From positions 4,836,001 to 4,900,000 of the forward strand of contig NC_088939.1 in NCBI RefSeq assembly GCF_033473495.1: DNA of 64,000 nucleotides, given 5' to 3'. Of this stretch, positions 10,603 to 21,489 are shown piece after piece. How positions within the stretch are numbered: position 1 is the stretch's first letter; each line of letters starts with the position of its first letter. Made by a program: the position numbers and the translations under genes. Under the pieces are notes generated by a model. The model worked only from the letters and a program-made list of their open reading frames with translations, was not told the DNA's origin and did no database searches. Source of the stretch: Cercospora beticola. Taxonomy: Eukaryota > Ascomycota > Dothideomycetes > Mycosphaerellales > Mycosphaerellaceae.

Positions 10603-11198
10603 GGTGTTTGCTGAACGTCGAATCCTTGGTCGGCTTGTGTGTTATTGTGGCCTGATTTCATGGCGTTGGGAGTTGTATTGTGAAACGTAGATAAGAAATG
10701 CAGATTGTCAGCGACAAAACCAGTTGATTTCTTCGTTTTCTGTTCGATAGGCGATCCAGCGTGAGCCCATACGTGAAGTCCGCTAAGTTCCCAACTCATG
10801 GCGAGCAAGTTGCGCGACCTGTTGCTTTACGGGGCGTGATGTGTCGCTGAACCCTGCGGTGTTCCTGTTGCTTCCAGCCCGATGTATCTGGAGGAATTGA
10901 GCACCAGAGAATGAGTTTGATACACGGTGAGACCTGTCTTGACTTCACTTCACCATCTTCAGAACTTGCCGAGCGAACCGAGCGCTCCTTCCTGCATTGT
11001 TTGCTCTTGCTTTAGCTTGCAACGTTCGCACCTGCCGTGCTGCCTAATGCTAGTTAGCCATGCATCAACGTTTCCATTCATCTCTGCGCCTTTTCTCCTT
11101 CTCCTCCAACTCGGGTTTTCTTCAGAGAGCAACTTCCCCTCCCTTTCCCCTTCACCTGGTTGATTGTTGTCACGCGCCGCCAACGCGTGAGATCAAAA
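10603..11198. other. Intergenic, no gene seen
   Basis: The right half is pyrimidine-rich (11080-11160), as is common in fungal promoters, and precedes the start at 11199. Nothing else recognised. Confidence 0.45.
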
Positions 11199-12849
11199 AT
11201 GGCGTCTTCATATGCAAACCACAAGCAGCAAAGTCGAAACCCGGCTAACCAGTTCCAGCACCAGCGACACAGTTGGACAGCATCAATTTTCAGATCTGAT
11301 CCTCGACTTCGTACGCAAGATCTCGACTCCGGCAACAGCGCTGCGGCAAGTGCGGCTACGCGTCACGTCGACGCGACTTCCCGCATTCTTGCAAGAGCAT
11401 TCGGCATCGCGTCCTCGATCGCAAAGGGCTCAGGGCAAGTCAAGGAGAATAAGAGCTTGCCTGGTGTCTTCGCGACAAATACTGCTCCAAGAAAAGTGGT
11501 TGTCGGGCTTGAGAAGACTGGTCGCGTCGCGACTTCGACGCCGCTGCCTGACCCATTTCGGCAAAACCCCGGCACCCAACCTCAATCTCGTCGCTTCAAT
11601 CAGATCGGTCCCCTCGCAACACCCGTTCAAAAGCTGAGAGCGAACCTCGAGCTGTGGAAGAACGAGCATCCTGTCTCATCCGCAATACACGCACTTGCCT
11701 CGGAGATGGTTGCGGACATTGACATGGAGAACATGCCGCCCGGCCACGACTTCCGCGCGTTTGGTGGGGCCGACAACTTGGACCTCATGTCCATGGACGA
11801 GTTTGAGAAAGCAAACCCGTACACACCTCCACCTCCGAGACGAACTGCCAACCCATTGCGAGCATCTACTAAGCATGGCGAGTTCACAACTGCGTTCAAT
11901 CTGGCTTGTGACGCTCGAGGCATCGCCCGCGACTTTGCTTACTTCGAAGTAGCGATACAGTGCTTTGAGGTCGAGCTGAAGTTGAATGGCAAACTCGTCG
12001 ATCGTATTGGCCCGTATGCGTCTCACAAAGATGGCAAAGAGGAGATGTGCAAGAAGCATCTTCCGACAGTCGAGGCAATGCCTAACCAGAAGAAGCGCAA
12101 AGTCAGCGACGTAGCATTCACACCAGTACCGGCAGGGCTCGAAGATGAGCCGTGGATCAACCTGATCTATCGTAAGTGCCTTGTGCATGGAATCATTTGT
12201 CTCGTACTGATGCAGCACAGAGTACCTTCAGAAGAACCAGCTGCCATTTCCCGACTTCGAACTCAAAAGCCAGAATGAGCAGAATGAAAATGTTGGGCCG
12301 TGGACCTGTACCTTGCGAATCAAAGGCTCGCCGCATACTCCATTTGGTGGCGATGACAAGCGGTATGCGAATAAGATGAATGCCAAGAAAGCAGCTGCGA
12401 TGGAGGCGGTTCAATGGTTGCGCTCACAGACCAAGATGGCAGCAGCGCCGGAAAAGCGACGGAAGTCCTCGGTATCCGTCTTGGAATCTCCTGACCCGGC
12501 AAACTCATCTTCCCAGTCGGAAGATCCTGGTCACACTGGGCTCACGCAGACACTACGATCCGCAGACGTCAATGCCAATCTTGCCAAACCATCGGAGCAA
12601 GTTCATCAGCTGGCTCTGGACCTTGGCTTCTGTCAGCCAGCATACAGACATGTGCCAGTGCCAATGAGCGAATCGTTCTACAATACGCATGCTGAGTTTC
12701 TGCCTGGAGACGTGCGGAAGGAACCACGACTTGCTGGGCATGTTGGTCAGACGAGCCATGTCTTTGGCAAGAAGCATGCGCAGCAAGCTTGCGCGACGGA
12801 AGTGCTGAAGGTGTTGGAGGACATTCGGAGAAGCAGGTTGATGCGATGA
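11199..12849 (+). CDS. Protein with dsRNA-binding-like segments
   Basis: Exons 11199-12171 and 12221-12849 give 533 residues. The frame is open further upstream, but only from a TTG. The ATG at 11199 has the better context (AAAAATGG). The intron is 49 nt with a GTAAGT donor, and it joins LIY to QYLQKNQLPF. After a basic, disordered N-terminus, three regions recall double-stranded-RNA-binding domains: about 245-300 (weak), about 355-420 (PWTCTLRIKG then MNAKKAAAMEAVQWLRS) and the C-terminus from about 455 (YNTHAEFLPGDV then GKKHAQQACATEVLKVLED). The alternating beta segments followed by a Lys/Ala-rich helix are the basis of the call. An RNA-binding role is inference; no catalytic domain (RNase III, helicase) is present. 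Neighbours give no clue. Confidence 0.6.
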
Positions 12850-13168
12850 GAAAGCAATGGTCGCATCCTGCCGAATCGGGTGAACAAGCTGCAGCAAACA
12901 CAGCTATGCTGATCAAGCTGCTCGCCAGCAGCTGCTGAACAGGCTGCCGCTATAGATGTGGGGAAGATGACCTTCATGACTTCAATTGATTAACCTTGGT
13001 CTACGGGCGTCACCACAAAGAGTCAAATTTGGCCTATTGGGCATAGAGCATTGTGCCAGGAGAGGTTAGTCCTGAGCTGTGACACTCGAGGGCGAAAGAG
13101 CCTTGGTCGATTGTCACAACGAGCACATCCACAAGACAGCGATCTGTGACAGGTGAGCTCCGATAGCG
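12850..13168. other. Intergenic, no gene seen
   Basis: Short spacer before the kinase gene. No feature recognised. Confidence 0.45.
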
Positions 13169-15040
13169 ATGGTTAATGAAAGAAACAAATTTCCTAATCC
13201 GGAAGAACCATTCATGCCTCCCATGAAGAAGCGGAGGGGAACAAAGAAATTGGTCGCTGAAGGCATGCGGCCATGTATCTGGCCCATTGCAAGTCCAATG
13301 ATCGCTCAAGACGCAACTGCTTGCAATCCGACTACTCGCAGCTTACGCCCGCTCCGCAGACAGATTCGTGTTCCTGGGCACGAGATACCTTTTCCCGTTA
13401 GTAACACGCCAAAATCATGCAAGATGGAGCAGCGCAGCGATTGGGAAGTTTTCAAAGAGCATCGGAGATTGCGCGCGAGGGCAAAGCCCGGATACATTTC
13501 ACAGAAGACTAGTGCTGACAGCAAGAAGATATGGAATAACTGGTCTCAGGAGGAGAAAGATGAAGCGGTGCAGAGGTTGAGAGATGCTGCTGAGGCGGGT
13601 ATCGACTTGAAAGATGTGCCTACGGATGCGGAAGCAGAGGATGAGATCGATGATGAGGAGGAGAGTGATGATGCAGGAGCGGCAGATCTGGAATATCTTC
13701 CTGACGCAGCGGATGAGGAAGCGGGTGATGACTACGAGGTTTCTTCGGACGGCGGTGACATTGCCATGGGTGGACCGCGTAAGGACATGTTTCGCGCATA
13801 TGATGATCCGGAAGGCAAGATGAGGGGGGAGAGACAAGTAGCCCGCAAGAAATATGGCCAGGGGAAGGCTCCTGTCCACGGAGATGTTGAATGGGCCTAC
13901 CAGAAACATCTTGGCTCAGGTGGAAACGGCTCTGCGCACCTCTGGGTTCGGGTCGATGAGGAAGACATCATCCAAGACCGCATCGCCGTCAAAGATTGTT
14001 GGACTGATGGGCCATTCCATTGGGGAAGCATCAAATTCTGGGATGGAGATCCTCGTAACATGGCTCCTGAGGATCGGCTACCCGTCGAAGTCAAGGCTAT
14101 GTTAGCTTGTCAAGATAAGCCAGGCAGCCATCGAATTGCTGGTATTCGCGACCGCAGCGTCGACTTCGACCGTATGGCTTATCGCATCATCATGCCATTC
14201 TACGCACGGGGAGACTTCATCACAATCATCGACAAAGCAGATGACAACTATCATGTCCCAGAGCCCTTCATCTGGTGCGCCTTCGAAGCATTGACAGACG
14301 CTTGTCTCGTCATGGAACGCGCCAGCACACGTAAAGCCGACCAAGCACCAGATGGCTGGAAAGAGATCGTCCACAGAGATATCAAACCCGACAACGTCTT
14401 TCTCAGCGCACGAAACCCAAGATCTTTCCCTTCATACCCCCAACCCGTCCTCGCAGACTTCGGCGGCTGCATCATGACCTCCAAAGACGACATCTTCAAC
14501 CCAACCGCCTACGCCGACAGTACAGGCACTGCAGGCTACTTCGCCCCCGAACAACACGCCTACGAAGACAAAACGACCTACGAAGCAGTCTTTATCGCCC
14601 GCCAACAAAGCTGGACGAACATTTATCAGATCGGTCGCGTGATAATGTCTCTCATGAACGCACCTGCACCCGAGACCTTATCCGAGGCCGAAATCAAAAA
14701 AGGTGCCGTGCAAGAATATCTCTCTACAGACCCGGATTATGATGACCCGGATGGTTGGAAAGATCACGAGTGGTTCAAGCCGGAAACTCAAGGGAGGTAT
14801 TCGAAGGAATTGCAGAATTTGGCGAAGAGTTGTGTAAGGTATAAGCCCGATGAGAGGATTACGGCTCTGAAATTGAAGGGAAAGATTTTGAGGAGGACTG
14901 GTGGGGTTCGTGGTGGGAAGGGGAAGGATTTTGCGAAGGGGTTGAGGAGTGAAAAGGTTAAGAAGGGTGGAGAGGGAGATTTGAGAGGGTGGAGGAGGAA
15001 GGATAAGTATGCTGTGGGATTGGTGAGGCCGGAGAAGTAG
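13169..15040 (+). CDS. Divergent serine/threonine protein kinase
   Basis: Intronless, 623 residues from the ATG at 13169. The N-terminal 230 residues are charged, with a long acidic stretch (about 150-200). The kinase domain follows: Gly-rich loop LGSGGNGSAHLWV near residue 252, a VAIK-like IAVKDC near 272, catalytic loop HRDIKPDN at 402-409, metal-binding DFGG at 430-433, and an activation segment ending GTAGYFAPEQ near 450. All core catalytic residues are present, so activity is plausible. The C-terminal 60 residues are very basic (GLRSEKVKKGGEGDLRGW...). The substrate is unknown. The type resembles orphan kinases common in plant-associated and extremotolerant ascomycetes. A dead copy of its 3' end lies at 17430-17600. 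Confidence 0.85.
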   Translation: MVNERNKFPNPEEPFMPPMKKRRGTKKLVAEGMRPCIWPIASPMIAQDATACNPTTRSLRPLRRQIRVPGHEIPFPVSNTPKSCKMEQRSDWEVFKEHRRLRARAKPGYISQKTSADSKKIWNNWSQEEKDEAVQRLRDAAEAGIDLKDVPTDAEAEDEIDDEEESDDAGAADLEYLPDAADEEAGDDYEVSSDGGDIAMGGPRKDMFRAYDDPEGKMRGERQVARKKYGQGKAPVHGDVEWAYQKHLGSGGNGSAHLWVRVDEEDIIQDRIAVKDCWTDGPFHWGSIKFWDGDPRNMAPEDRLPVEVKAMLACQDKPGSHRIAGIRDRSVDFDRMAYRIIMPFYARGDFITIIDKADDNYHVPEPFIWCAFEALTDACLVMERASTRKADQAPDGWKEIVHRDIKPDNVFLSARNPRSFPSYPQPVLADFGGCIMTSKDDIFNPTAYADSTGTAGYFAPEQHAYEDKTTYEAVFIARQQSWTNIYQIGRVIMSLMNAPAPETLSEAEIKKGAVQEYLSTDPDYDDPDGWKDHEWFKPETQGRYSKELQNLAKSCVRYKPDERITALKLKGKILRRTGGVRGGKGKDFAKGLRSEKVKKGGEGDLRGWRRKDKYAVGLVRPEK

Positions 15041-16396
15041 GGGGTTTGGGGAAGGATGGTGCAAGAGGCCTAGTTTGTGAGGGTGATATGGATGGCCATG
15101 AAGAACGAATATTGTGCTTCGGATACTATAAACTATGGCAGTGCATCAGGCATTAGCGAGGTCTTTTGTTCCCCTTCGCGTAAGACGATTTCCATCCGCA
15201 TGTTGGATAGTGTGCGATTGGTGGTTCCGGGTACGGAATTACATGTACCTTGTTTAGAATGCAATCAATTTTGCAGCTTCAGACGGAGAGAGCACAAATT
15301 CTGTAGCGTTGTTGTATGTGAAAGTGGCTTGTATCGATCATAGCCTAGGCCTAGGAAAAGTAATGTCAAAAGAGTGTACTGTTTGCCATGGCTGAGGCTG
15401 TGTTCATGCTGGTCCGGAAATGCAAGCACTCCGGGGAGTCACTGTGGTCGTCCTGTATTGCTTGTAAAGAAATGCTGCGGCAAGCCCCTATAACCATGGC
15501 CCAAAGGTTGTTCGCATTCGAAAGTTGGTGGGCGGATAGTAGATTCCTTGGCTACCCTAAGGTAGCGCAAAGTGAGTGAATATTCAGCCCTTATTCCGGT
15601 TTTCCTTTCGATTCCATAACAGCACTGTGCAAGCGAATGTGTTTCCAATCAATCGTGCTTGATTTCCAATCGTTCTCATAACTCAAACGCCTTCCTTACA
15701 ATCAAACCCTCCTTACAAATCAACAACATGGACGCGCAAGGGAACCACATCGGTGTAGGGAGTGTGAACGAATGAACGGGCTGACCGGACCGCACCCTCC
15801 ATCGAACAGCACCGTTCGTCCTCCTTGACAGTGTATAGCCGAAAGCCTCACTTGATCCTTAGATCTATGAGTTACATTCTGCGTGAGCACTACCTTTTAT
15901 ATGATGGCAATGGTAGTTATTGGTGCTACTGATTTTGCAAGGGTGTTCCTACAAGTTCTCTATTAGCAAAAGCAGATGCAATCTCGTAAACTACACTACT
16001 TACAGGCGTGCAATCGTAGTACCGCAACTTGAATTTACCTGGGTGATCGGGGTCACGATACCAAAGTTTACAGTATCCAGTAGAGCCTTGTGCGCCTGGA
16101 TTGCAAGTCTATTTCATGTTAGCGATAGTTGCTAGAATGGGATATGACTCCTTCACTCCGGCCAAAGCTACAGATGCATAGATAATGCTTGCGAAAATCT
16201 TGAGGTGCATGTTCAGATTTCTGATTGATAAATGCGTTCGAATAGTTGCTGAGGTCTTTTTCTTAGATACGAAAGAAGGGGATACCGAATTGTTTAAAGA
16301 ATATGTGTTGCGTTGTTTGTATGGGGATCTATATACTTTCCTGTAGATATTTGTTCATACAGTCCTTTACTAAGAATAGTTCCCAATCATTATAGT

Positions 16397-16507
16397 TCTG
16401 CTCCCTAACATATCACCGCACGTTGGATTTATTTTAGCAGATCCTAAACGAGCGGATTTGCAGGTGTATGCATAAGGGTTAAATACGAGAGCATAGGGTA
16501 TTAGGGC
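16397..16507. repeat. Degenerate direct repeat, unit 1
   Basis: Unit of about 111 bp starting TCTGCTCC and ending TTAGGGC, directly followed by unit 2. The shared cores TTATTTTAGCAGATCC and ACGAGAGCA are in register. Differences between units are mainly C/T and G/A transitions. Confidence 0.75.
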
Positions 16508-16623
16508 TCTGCTCCCCAAACTACCGCTGCACGTGAGACTTATTTTAGCAGATCCCAAACAAGTAAATTTGCAGGTATGAGCATAAGGTTCAAGTACGAG
16601 AGCACAGGGCAAAGCATTAGGGC
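16508..16623. repeat. Degenerate direct repeat, unit 2
   Basis: Second unit (about 116 bp), again TCTGCTCC to TTAGGGC. The transition-biased divergence from unit 1 is what repeat-induced point mutation would leave, though two copies are too few to prove it. Confidence 0.75.
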
Positions 16624-17429
16624 TCTGTGCTGTAAGCTGTTGCTCTGATTAAGGGTCATGCCCGTGATGTTACAAGAGCCAGTCCGGAGGATGCGGTACC
16701 CATTCCAGGTTGGGGTCCAGATGGTTTCGTAGGACTATCGTAGGCTGCGTGTCGCGCTGGAAGCCCGAAATGCGGGTCATGGTTTGCATGTCGAATGACA
16801 TTGGCTTCGGGTGGAGATGTATGAGTTGATACTTTTTTGGCGCGAAAGTGGCTGGATATCTGCGAGCTCACTCCGCGCAGATCTCGTACGCTCTCTTCAG
16901 CTGGGAGTCTTCGAGTCGAGAATTTCGACTGGGTACTTCTCGCCACGATAGATGTCTTAGATGTAATGTCTAATTGGTTTGGAGGTTGTGACCTAATCGC
17001 GATGGTCGCTATGTGAAGGTTGGCGTTGTTGCTTCACATTCGATGAAGGAAGACGGTGGTTGCCATCTCACCGGGCCGTCTTGAGATCGTAAAAGGGTAT
17101 CTGTAAAGAGCGAGGACGTCGATCAGATTGCGGAAGGAATGGAACGAAGACTGCAAGAGGATGGGCAAGCAGGATTTCTGTTTGCGACTTTCCTTCGGCA
17201 TCGATTTACAACGTTCCCGAACAGTTGCGAAAGATCAACGATTATGGTGAATAGAAGGAACACATATCAACCATCGCGTGTTACACAACGAACGTTAAGA
17301 ACGTTGAACCCGACAGATCCGCAGCCAGCCGAGTCTAGCCTATGTGGAACTCATCGCAAATCGACTGTTCGTGCGTGGAACTACCTCCCAAGTTAGGCGC
17401 GTGGCCCCGTCCGTTCCAGTCTAAGTAGT

Positions 17430-17600
17430 GGTCTCGAAGGTAGATTAATGCCATAAGTTTGGTAATTCTCTCGCGAAGCAAGAGTTTTGTAGAAGGGTTG
17501 AGGAGCAAGAAAGTTCCCAAGGGGGAGGAGGAACATTGGAAAAGGTGGAAGAAGAGCGATAAGTATATATACTGCGGGACTGGTGAGGCTAGCGAAGTAA
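17430..17600 (+). pseudogene. 3' remnant of a kinase paralogue
   Basis: Translation gives SFVEGLRSKKVPKGEEEHW then KRWKKSDKY. This matches the last 45 residues of the kinase at 13169-15040 (DFAKGLRSEKVKKGGEGDL, then GWRRKDKYAVGLVRPEK). After an apparent dinucleotide gain at GATAAGTATATA the frame shifts and reads YTAGLVRLAK then a stop, matching YAVGLVRPEK-stop. Upstream the similarity fades at about 17430. The catalytic domain is absent, so this is a truncated, frameshifted relic of a second kinase copy. Confidence 0.75.
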
Positions 17601-17680
17601 GCCTAGGAACAACAGATGTTACAGGCTGCGCAGATCGCGCAAGGCATGATGTTGAGGTCTGCGAGTAAAACTAGGTTGTG

Positions 17681-19495
17681 CTATCGTACGTCTGATGATA
17701 AAGCCAGATGTCTAGTGTGAATTTTGAACAATATGATCGCTGCTGCCCCAGACAGAACAGACGCAATCGCAAAAGGCAACCCATACCAAGGCACGCCTAA
17801 ATGAAAGCCTGTTCGTAGAGCGAGCGACATTACCAAAGCCGAGAGGATTCTACCCACGCCTTCCACGACTGATATGACAGCATACAGACTACCGATCCTA
17901 TCCCTGGAGAGGTTCCTGTTCGAATCGACGAGTGCAGTCACTGTACTGCGGGCAGCAGGTTCAAATCCGCTTCCCAGTGAGAAGATGATAAGACCTGCGA
18001 TTGTAAGCATACAAAGTGGACGGAATTTTACTCAAGACATGAATATCATTACCCAGGATCATCAGCGCTGAAGTGCTTGATATCGAAAAGACCATAGTTC
18101 CAAGCATGAGGAGGATAATACTTCCCTTGGACAGGAGGAGATCCTTCATCGCTGGGCGGGAGATATATGGTGATACCAGCTTCGTGATTCCTGGCAAGAT
18201 CACCGTAAATAGCACTAGAGTGATGGCTGAGCGGAGCGAAGGTAGCAATGCGGCCTTTGTCATCCATAAATGATCAGCATCGTAACCAAATTGGCAAGAC
18301 ATATTGGCAGCTTGACTCACTTGTGCTAGGGTCCATCCGTAGCGCTTCGAAGCGTACTGAAATAGGACTTGCTTCGACTGTAGCCCGACTTCGAACAACA
18401 GAAAAGTCCATATGAAAGCAGCAACTGCCTTGTCGTGGAGCACAAATCCTATTGAACTCTTCGCTTCTCGAAGCCAGATCTTGTAGCGTCTTCGAGCGAA
18501 TGAGCCAAGACCATCGCCATGGGCAACTAGATCGTTGGAAATGTCTTGGTCATCCATTTCGTGTTCTTTTGTCACTGATGCAGGAGCGGATTCCGGGATG
18601 GCTAGGACCATGATCACACTGACGACTTGGAACAATGGACCGCCGAGGAGTGGTATCCAGATGTTTCTGGACATGAGAAAAGATGCGACTGGTGGTATTG
18701 CCAGATTGGCAGCAAAGTAGGTGCAGAAGCGATAGAAGAATACGGTGCTCCTGCGGAAGGAAATGAAGCATTAGCCACGATCAACGAGAAGGTAGTGAGT
18801 TTCGCACCTTGACTCTGCTGGCACGACATCAGCCACAATTGTGGTCAAGAGATTTGATACGACTATTGGTCCTCCTCCGCAAAGATAGAAGGCTGGAGAT
18901 AACCACACCCACTGCGTTGGCCAATTTGTTGCTCCGACCTGCAAGTTTAATGAAGCAGTAAGTTGTCTTATACGACCATGATAGTAACAGATGGCCAAAT
19001 ACTCACCACGAACAAAATCCACAAATACGACAGGGCTGAACCTGTCAATGCACTCGCCAAGACCCATCTCCTTCCCAGCTGATCTGCAAGATATCCGAAA
19101 GGAACCGGCAGCAGAATGGCAGGAATACCTTCGAAGAACAATTGCATACCAAGTAGTTCGGCCAGAGAATCTTGGATGGGATCCAACTTACACATATGTT
19201 CTGGTATATCAAGTTTTCCGGTTCTCAGTCCATGAGGGTCGACGTCGGCGTAGTAGCGAGCACAAAGCGCTGATTCGAAAAGCCGGACTTTTGGTACAGA
19301 GAACAGCGCTTCCCCCACGTCCGAGACGACAGCAACGGCAATGACTAGCAGAACTACCACCAACCATGGCCAATCTTGAGCTCTCCGGACGGGAAATCTT
19401 GGTGCTTCTTGGGCACGTCTGTACAAGGAAGTTCCGTCGAGAAATGGTGTCAGCTCCTCTCTGTGTCCATCGCTGCGCGCAGCTACGTCTGCCAT
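17681..19495 (-). CDS. MFS transporter 1 of the metabolic cluster
   Basis: Five exons on the minus strand: 19007-19495, 18808-18938, 18321-18750, 18053-18254 and 17681-17994, giving 521 residues. All four introns (57-68 nt) keep the frame. The start is the ATG at 19495; a TTG two codons earlier is only an open-frame artefact. After a polar N-terminus the first membrane helix is WLVVVLLVIAVAVVSDVG. The MFS signature loop between helices 2 and 3 is visible as YLADQLGRRWVLA, and a long cytoplasmic loop (about 240-275) divides the two halves. Many hydrophobic segments are consistent with 12 helices. Substrate unknown; the position next to the aldolase (divergent, 900 bp) suggests export of the cluster product or self-protection. 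Confidence 0.85.
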
Positions 19496-20396
19496 GAGCA
19501 AGGATCCTGAGTGCAGGTAACGGTATATGGAGGGTCAAATAGGACAAGGTAGCTGAGCGAAGTGGACGAGGTACCTCTTCGGCGAAGGAACGATTTGGAA
19601 GCACAAACAACCAAGCCACGCGGCCAGCGGTGGCAGCCATCAGGTTCGGATGACCACTGAGCATCTGACACAGATTGACAGTGGCTCGTGCAGCTGCCGG
19701 GCAGTAACGGAAGCCTTGTGATACACCTCTTTCGCAGTGGTGTGCGAATACACTGTACCGTACGGTGAGGATCACTGTAGGCCGCTTCTGGTAACAGTCG
19801 CTTCCGTTATCTTTTCGCCGCGCAGTGCAGCAAGTTTTGCCGCAGGTGTGCTTAGGCGAGGGTAGAGAATTCTTGAGCCGAGATGTAGAGATGCAGCAGT
19901 GTCGGTCGGCGGAAATGCGGATTATGCAAGTCTTCGGCTGGCTGACATGCAGAACTCCACGGCGTCAACCATGAGGATCCACCGCTGTGCAGAACAACCA
20001 GCCGAGTATTTGCTCTGCGTTTACTTCTGTGGGATTGTCGCGTGACGACAGCGCTCCCACCACGCCTACTTTGTAAGCACCCCACATCCGTACAGTAGTC
20101 TGACTGCTTCGTGCAGCTTCGACTCCATCACAGATGCACATGCAACGCATGCAAGTTTCGTTGAGTTTGAAGCCTCTGCACAATTGAATGCACGTCTGCA
20201 TGTACATTTGCGACAGAGCAATGCATATGCGAGACCAACGGAACAGCGATCTATCTCCCCGGCTTTACGGTGGGCGACACAGTGGATCCGCAAAGACACC
20301 CGTGGAACGACTGCAGATGAATGAGGGCAAGGACTTAGACATAATCGGTCCCGGGCAATGCACTCACCGACTCGACAGTTGTCATTATTGAGTACC
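19496..20396. promoter_or_regulatory. Divergent intergenic region MFS1/aldolase
   Basis: About 900 bp between divergent starts at 19495 (minus) and 20397 (plus). It must hold both promoters. No convincing gene or binding-site palindrome was identified. Confidence 0.4.
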
Positions 20397-21410
20397 ATGA
20401 TCTGTGCACGGGATTACAACGCTCTCAGCTTGGCTCAACCTACGGATTTTCGGGCTATGCTGAAATCTGGAGAGTTGCTCTTGGGCACACAATGTCGAAT
20501 TCCGCATGAGGAGGCCGCTCGGGTGGTTGCTGCGACGCCATTCCAATTTTGTCTGATCGATGCTGTACGTGTTTAAAAAAGCGAAGTTGACTGAGACTGA
20601 TCATTCCACAAAGGAGCATACTCCCCTCAACGCCACTTTGCTGGCCAGCTTGATCCGGACCGTTCAATATCATTCGAATGGTTCAATGGTGCCTTTCGTG
20701 CGAATCCCAGGCTCAAATCCAGACCTGGTAAACCATGCACTGAACGCAGGCGCTGGTGGTGTTGTCATGCCCCATATTCAAAATGCCCAACAAGCATCTC
20801 GACTAGCAGATCTTGCAAGATTCCCTCCCAGAGGCAATCGTAGCTTTCCTCCCGCCGCCCTTGTCGGGGAGAATCAGTTCGCAACGCCGGAGGGGACATC
20901 AGTCTTTGACGTGTGGAACGAGAACGTCGCAGTGTTCTGTCAGATTGAGGACGTTGAGGGTGTCAAGAACATTGAAGAGATCTGCCAAGTTCCCGGGAGT
21001 GAGTAGATGATTGGGATCGTCACGAATGCGGATGTATCGCTGACGCACCTGTGTTAGTCGATGGCATTCTAGTTGGGACTGGTGATCTGAGAATGTCACT
21101 GGGCCTGGAATCTGGCAGTCTGGATGGAGACGAAGAGATCTTCACTCAAGCACTTCAGCAGATACGCCAAGCCACGTCTATGCATGGCCTACCAGTCATG
21201 GGCTTCGGCTCTAACCCTCAACTTATTGAAAGGAGAATACAAATTGGTTGGCAGGCACTAATTGTTCACGCGGACTTTTCCAGCATTTACAGTTCTGCTG
21301 TTGCAACGATTTCATCTTGCGAGGGTATTTTGGCTCGTGTCAAAGACACTTCGCATGGAAGTGTACGGACAAAGCTCGACAGCCGCAACGGTACCACGAA
21401 TGGACATTAG
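20397..21410 (+). CDS. HpcH/HpaI-type aldolase
   Basis: Exons 20397-20564, 20614-20998 and 21058-21410 give 301 residues. Splicing is fixed by the motifs it restores: LIDA joins EHTPLN to make the D-x-EH active-site segment, and QVPG joins IDGILVGTGDL. Other family marks are MVPFVRIPG, GAGGVVMPHI and the metal-ligand region QIEDVEGV. The family (PF03328 fold) runs class II, metal-dependent aldol additions or cleavages, typically pyruvate or a 2-oxo acid with an aldehyde. Here it could make a 4-hydroxy-2-oxo acid that the cluster's aminotransferase then converts to an amino acid; that is inference. Its 3' end faces the TauD gene 79 bp away. Confidence 0.88.
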
Positions 21411-21489
21411 CCAGCTACATACTAGAGGACTTGCATGTGCAATTCAGTGTGACGGCCTACTAGCTGGCCGCCAAACGCCATTGCTTTCC

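Larger units (their letters stand above)
15041..17680. other. Gene-poor stretch with degenerate repeats
   Basis: 2.6 kb without a supportable gene. It is visibly richer in A and T than its flanks between about 15850 and 16500. It holds a degenerate direct repeat (16397-16623) and the remnant of a kinase gene (17430-17600). Short frames such as 16656-16946 on the minus strand have no recognisable domain. The stretch separates the kinase from the metabolic cluster and may be old transposon or recombination debris. Confidence 0.5.
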
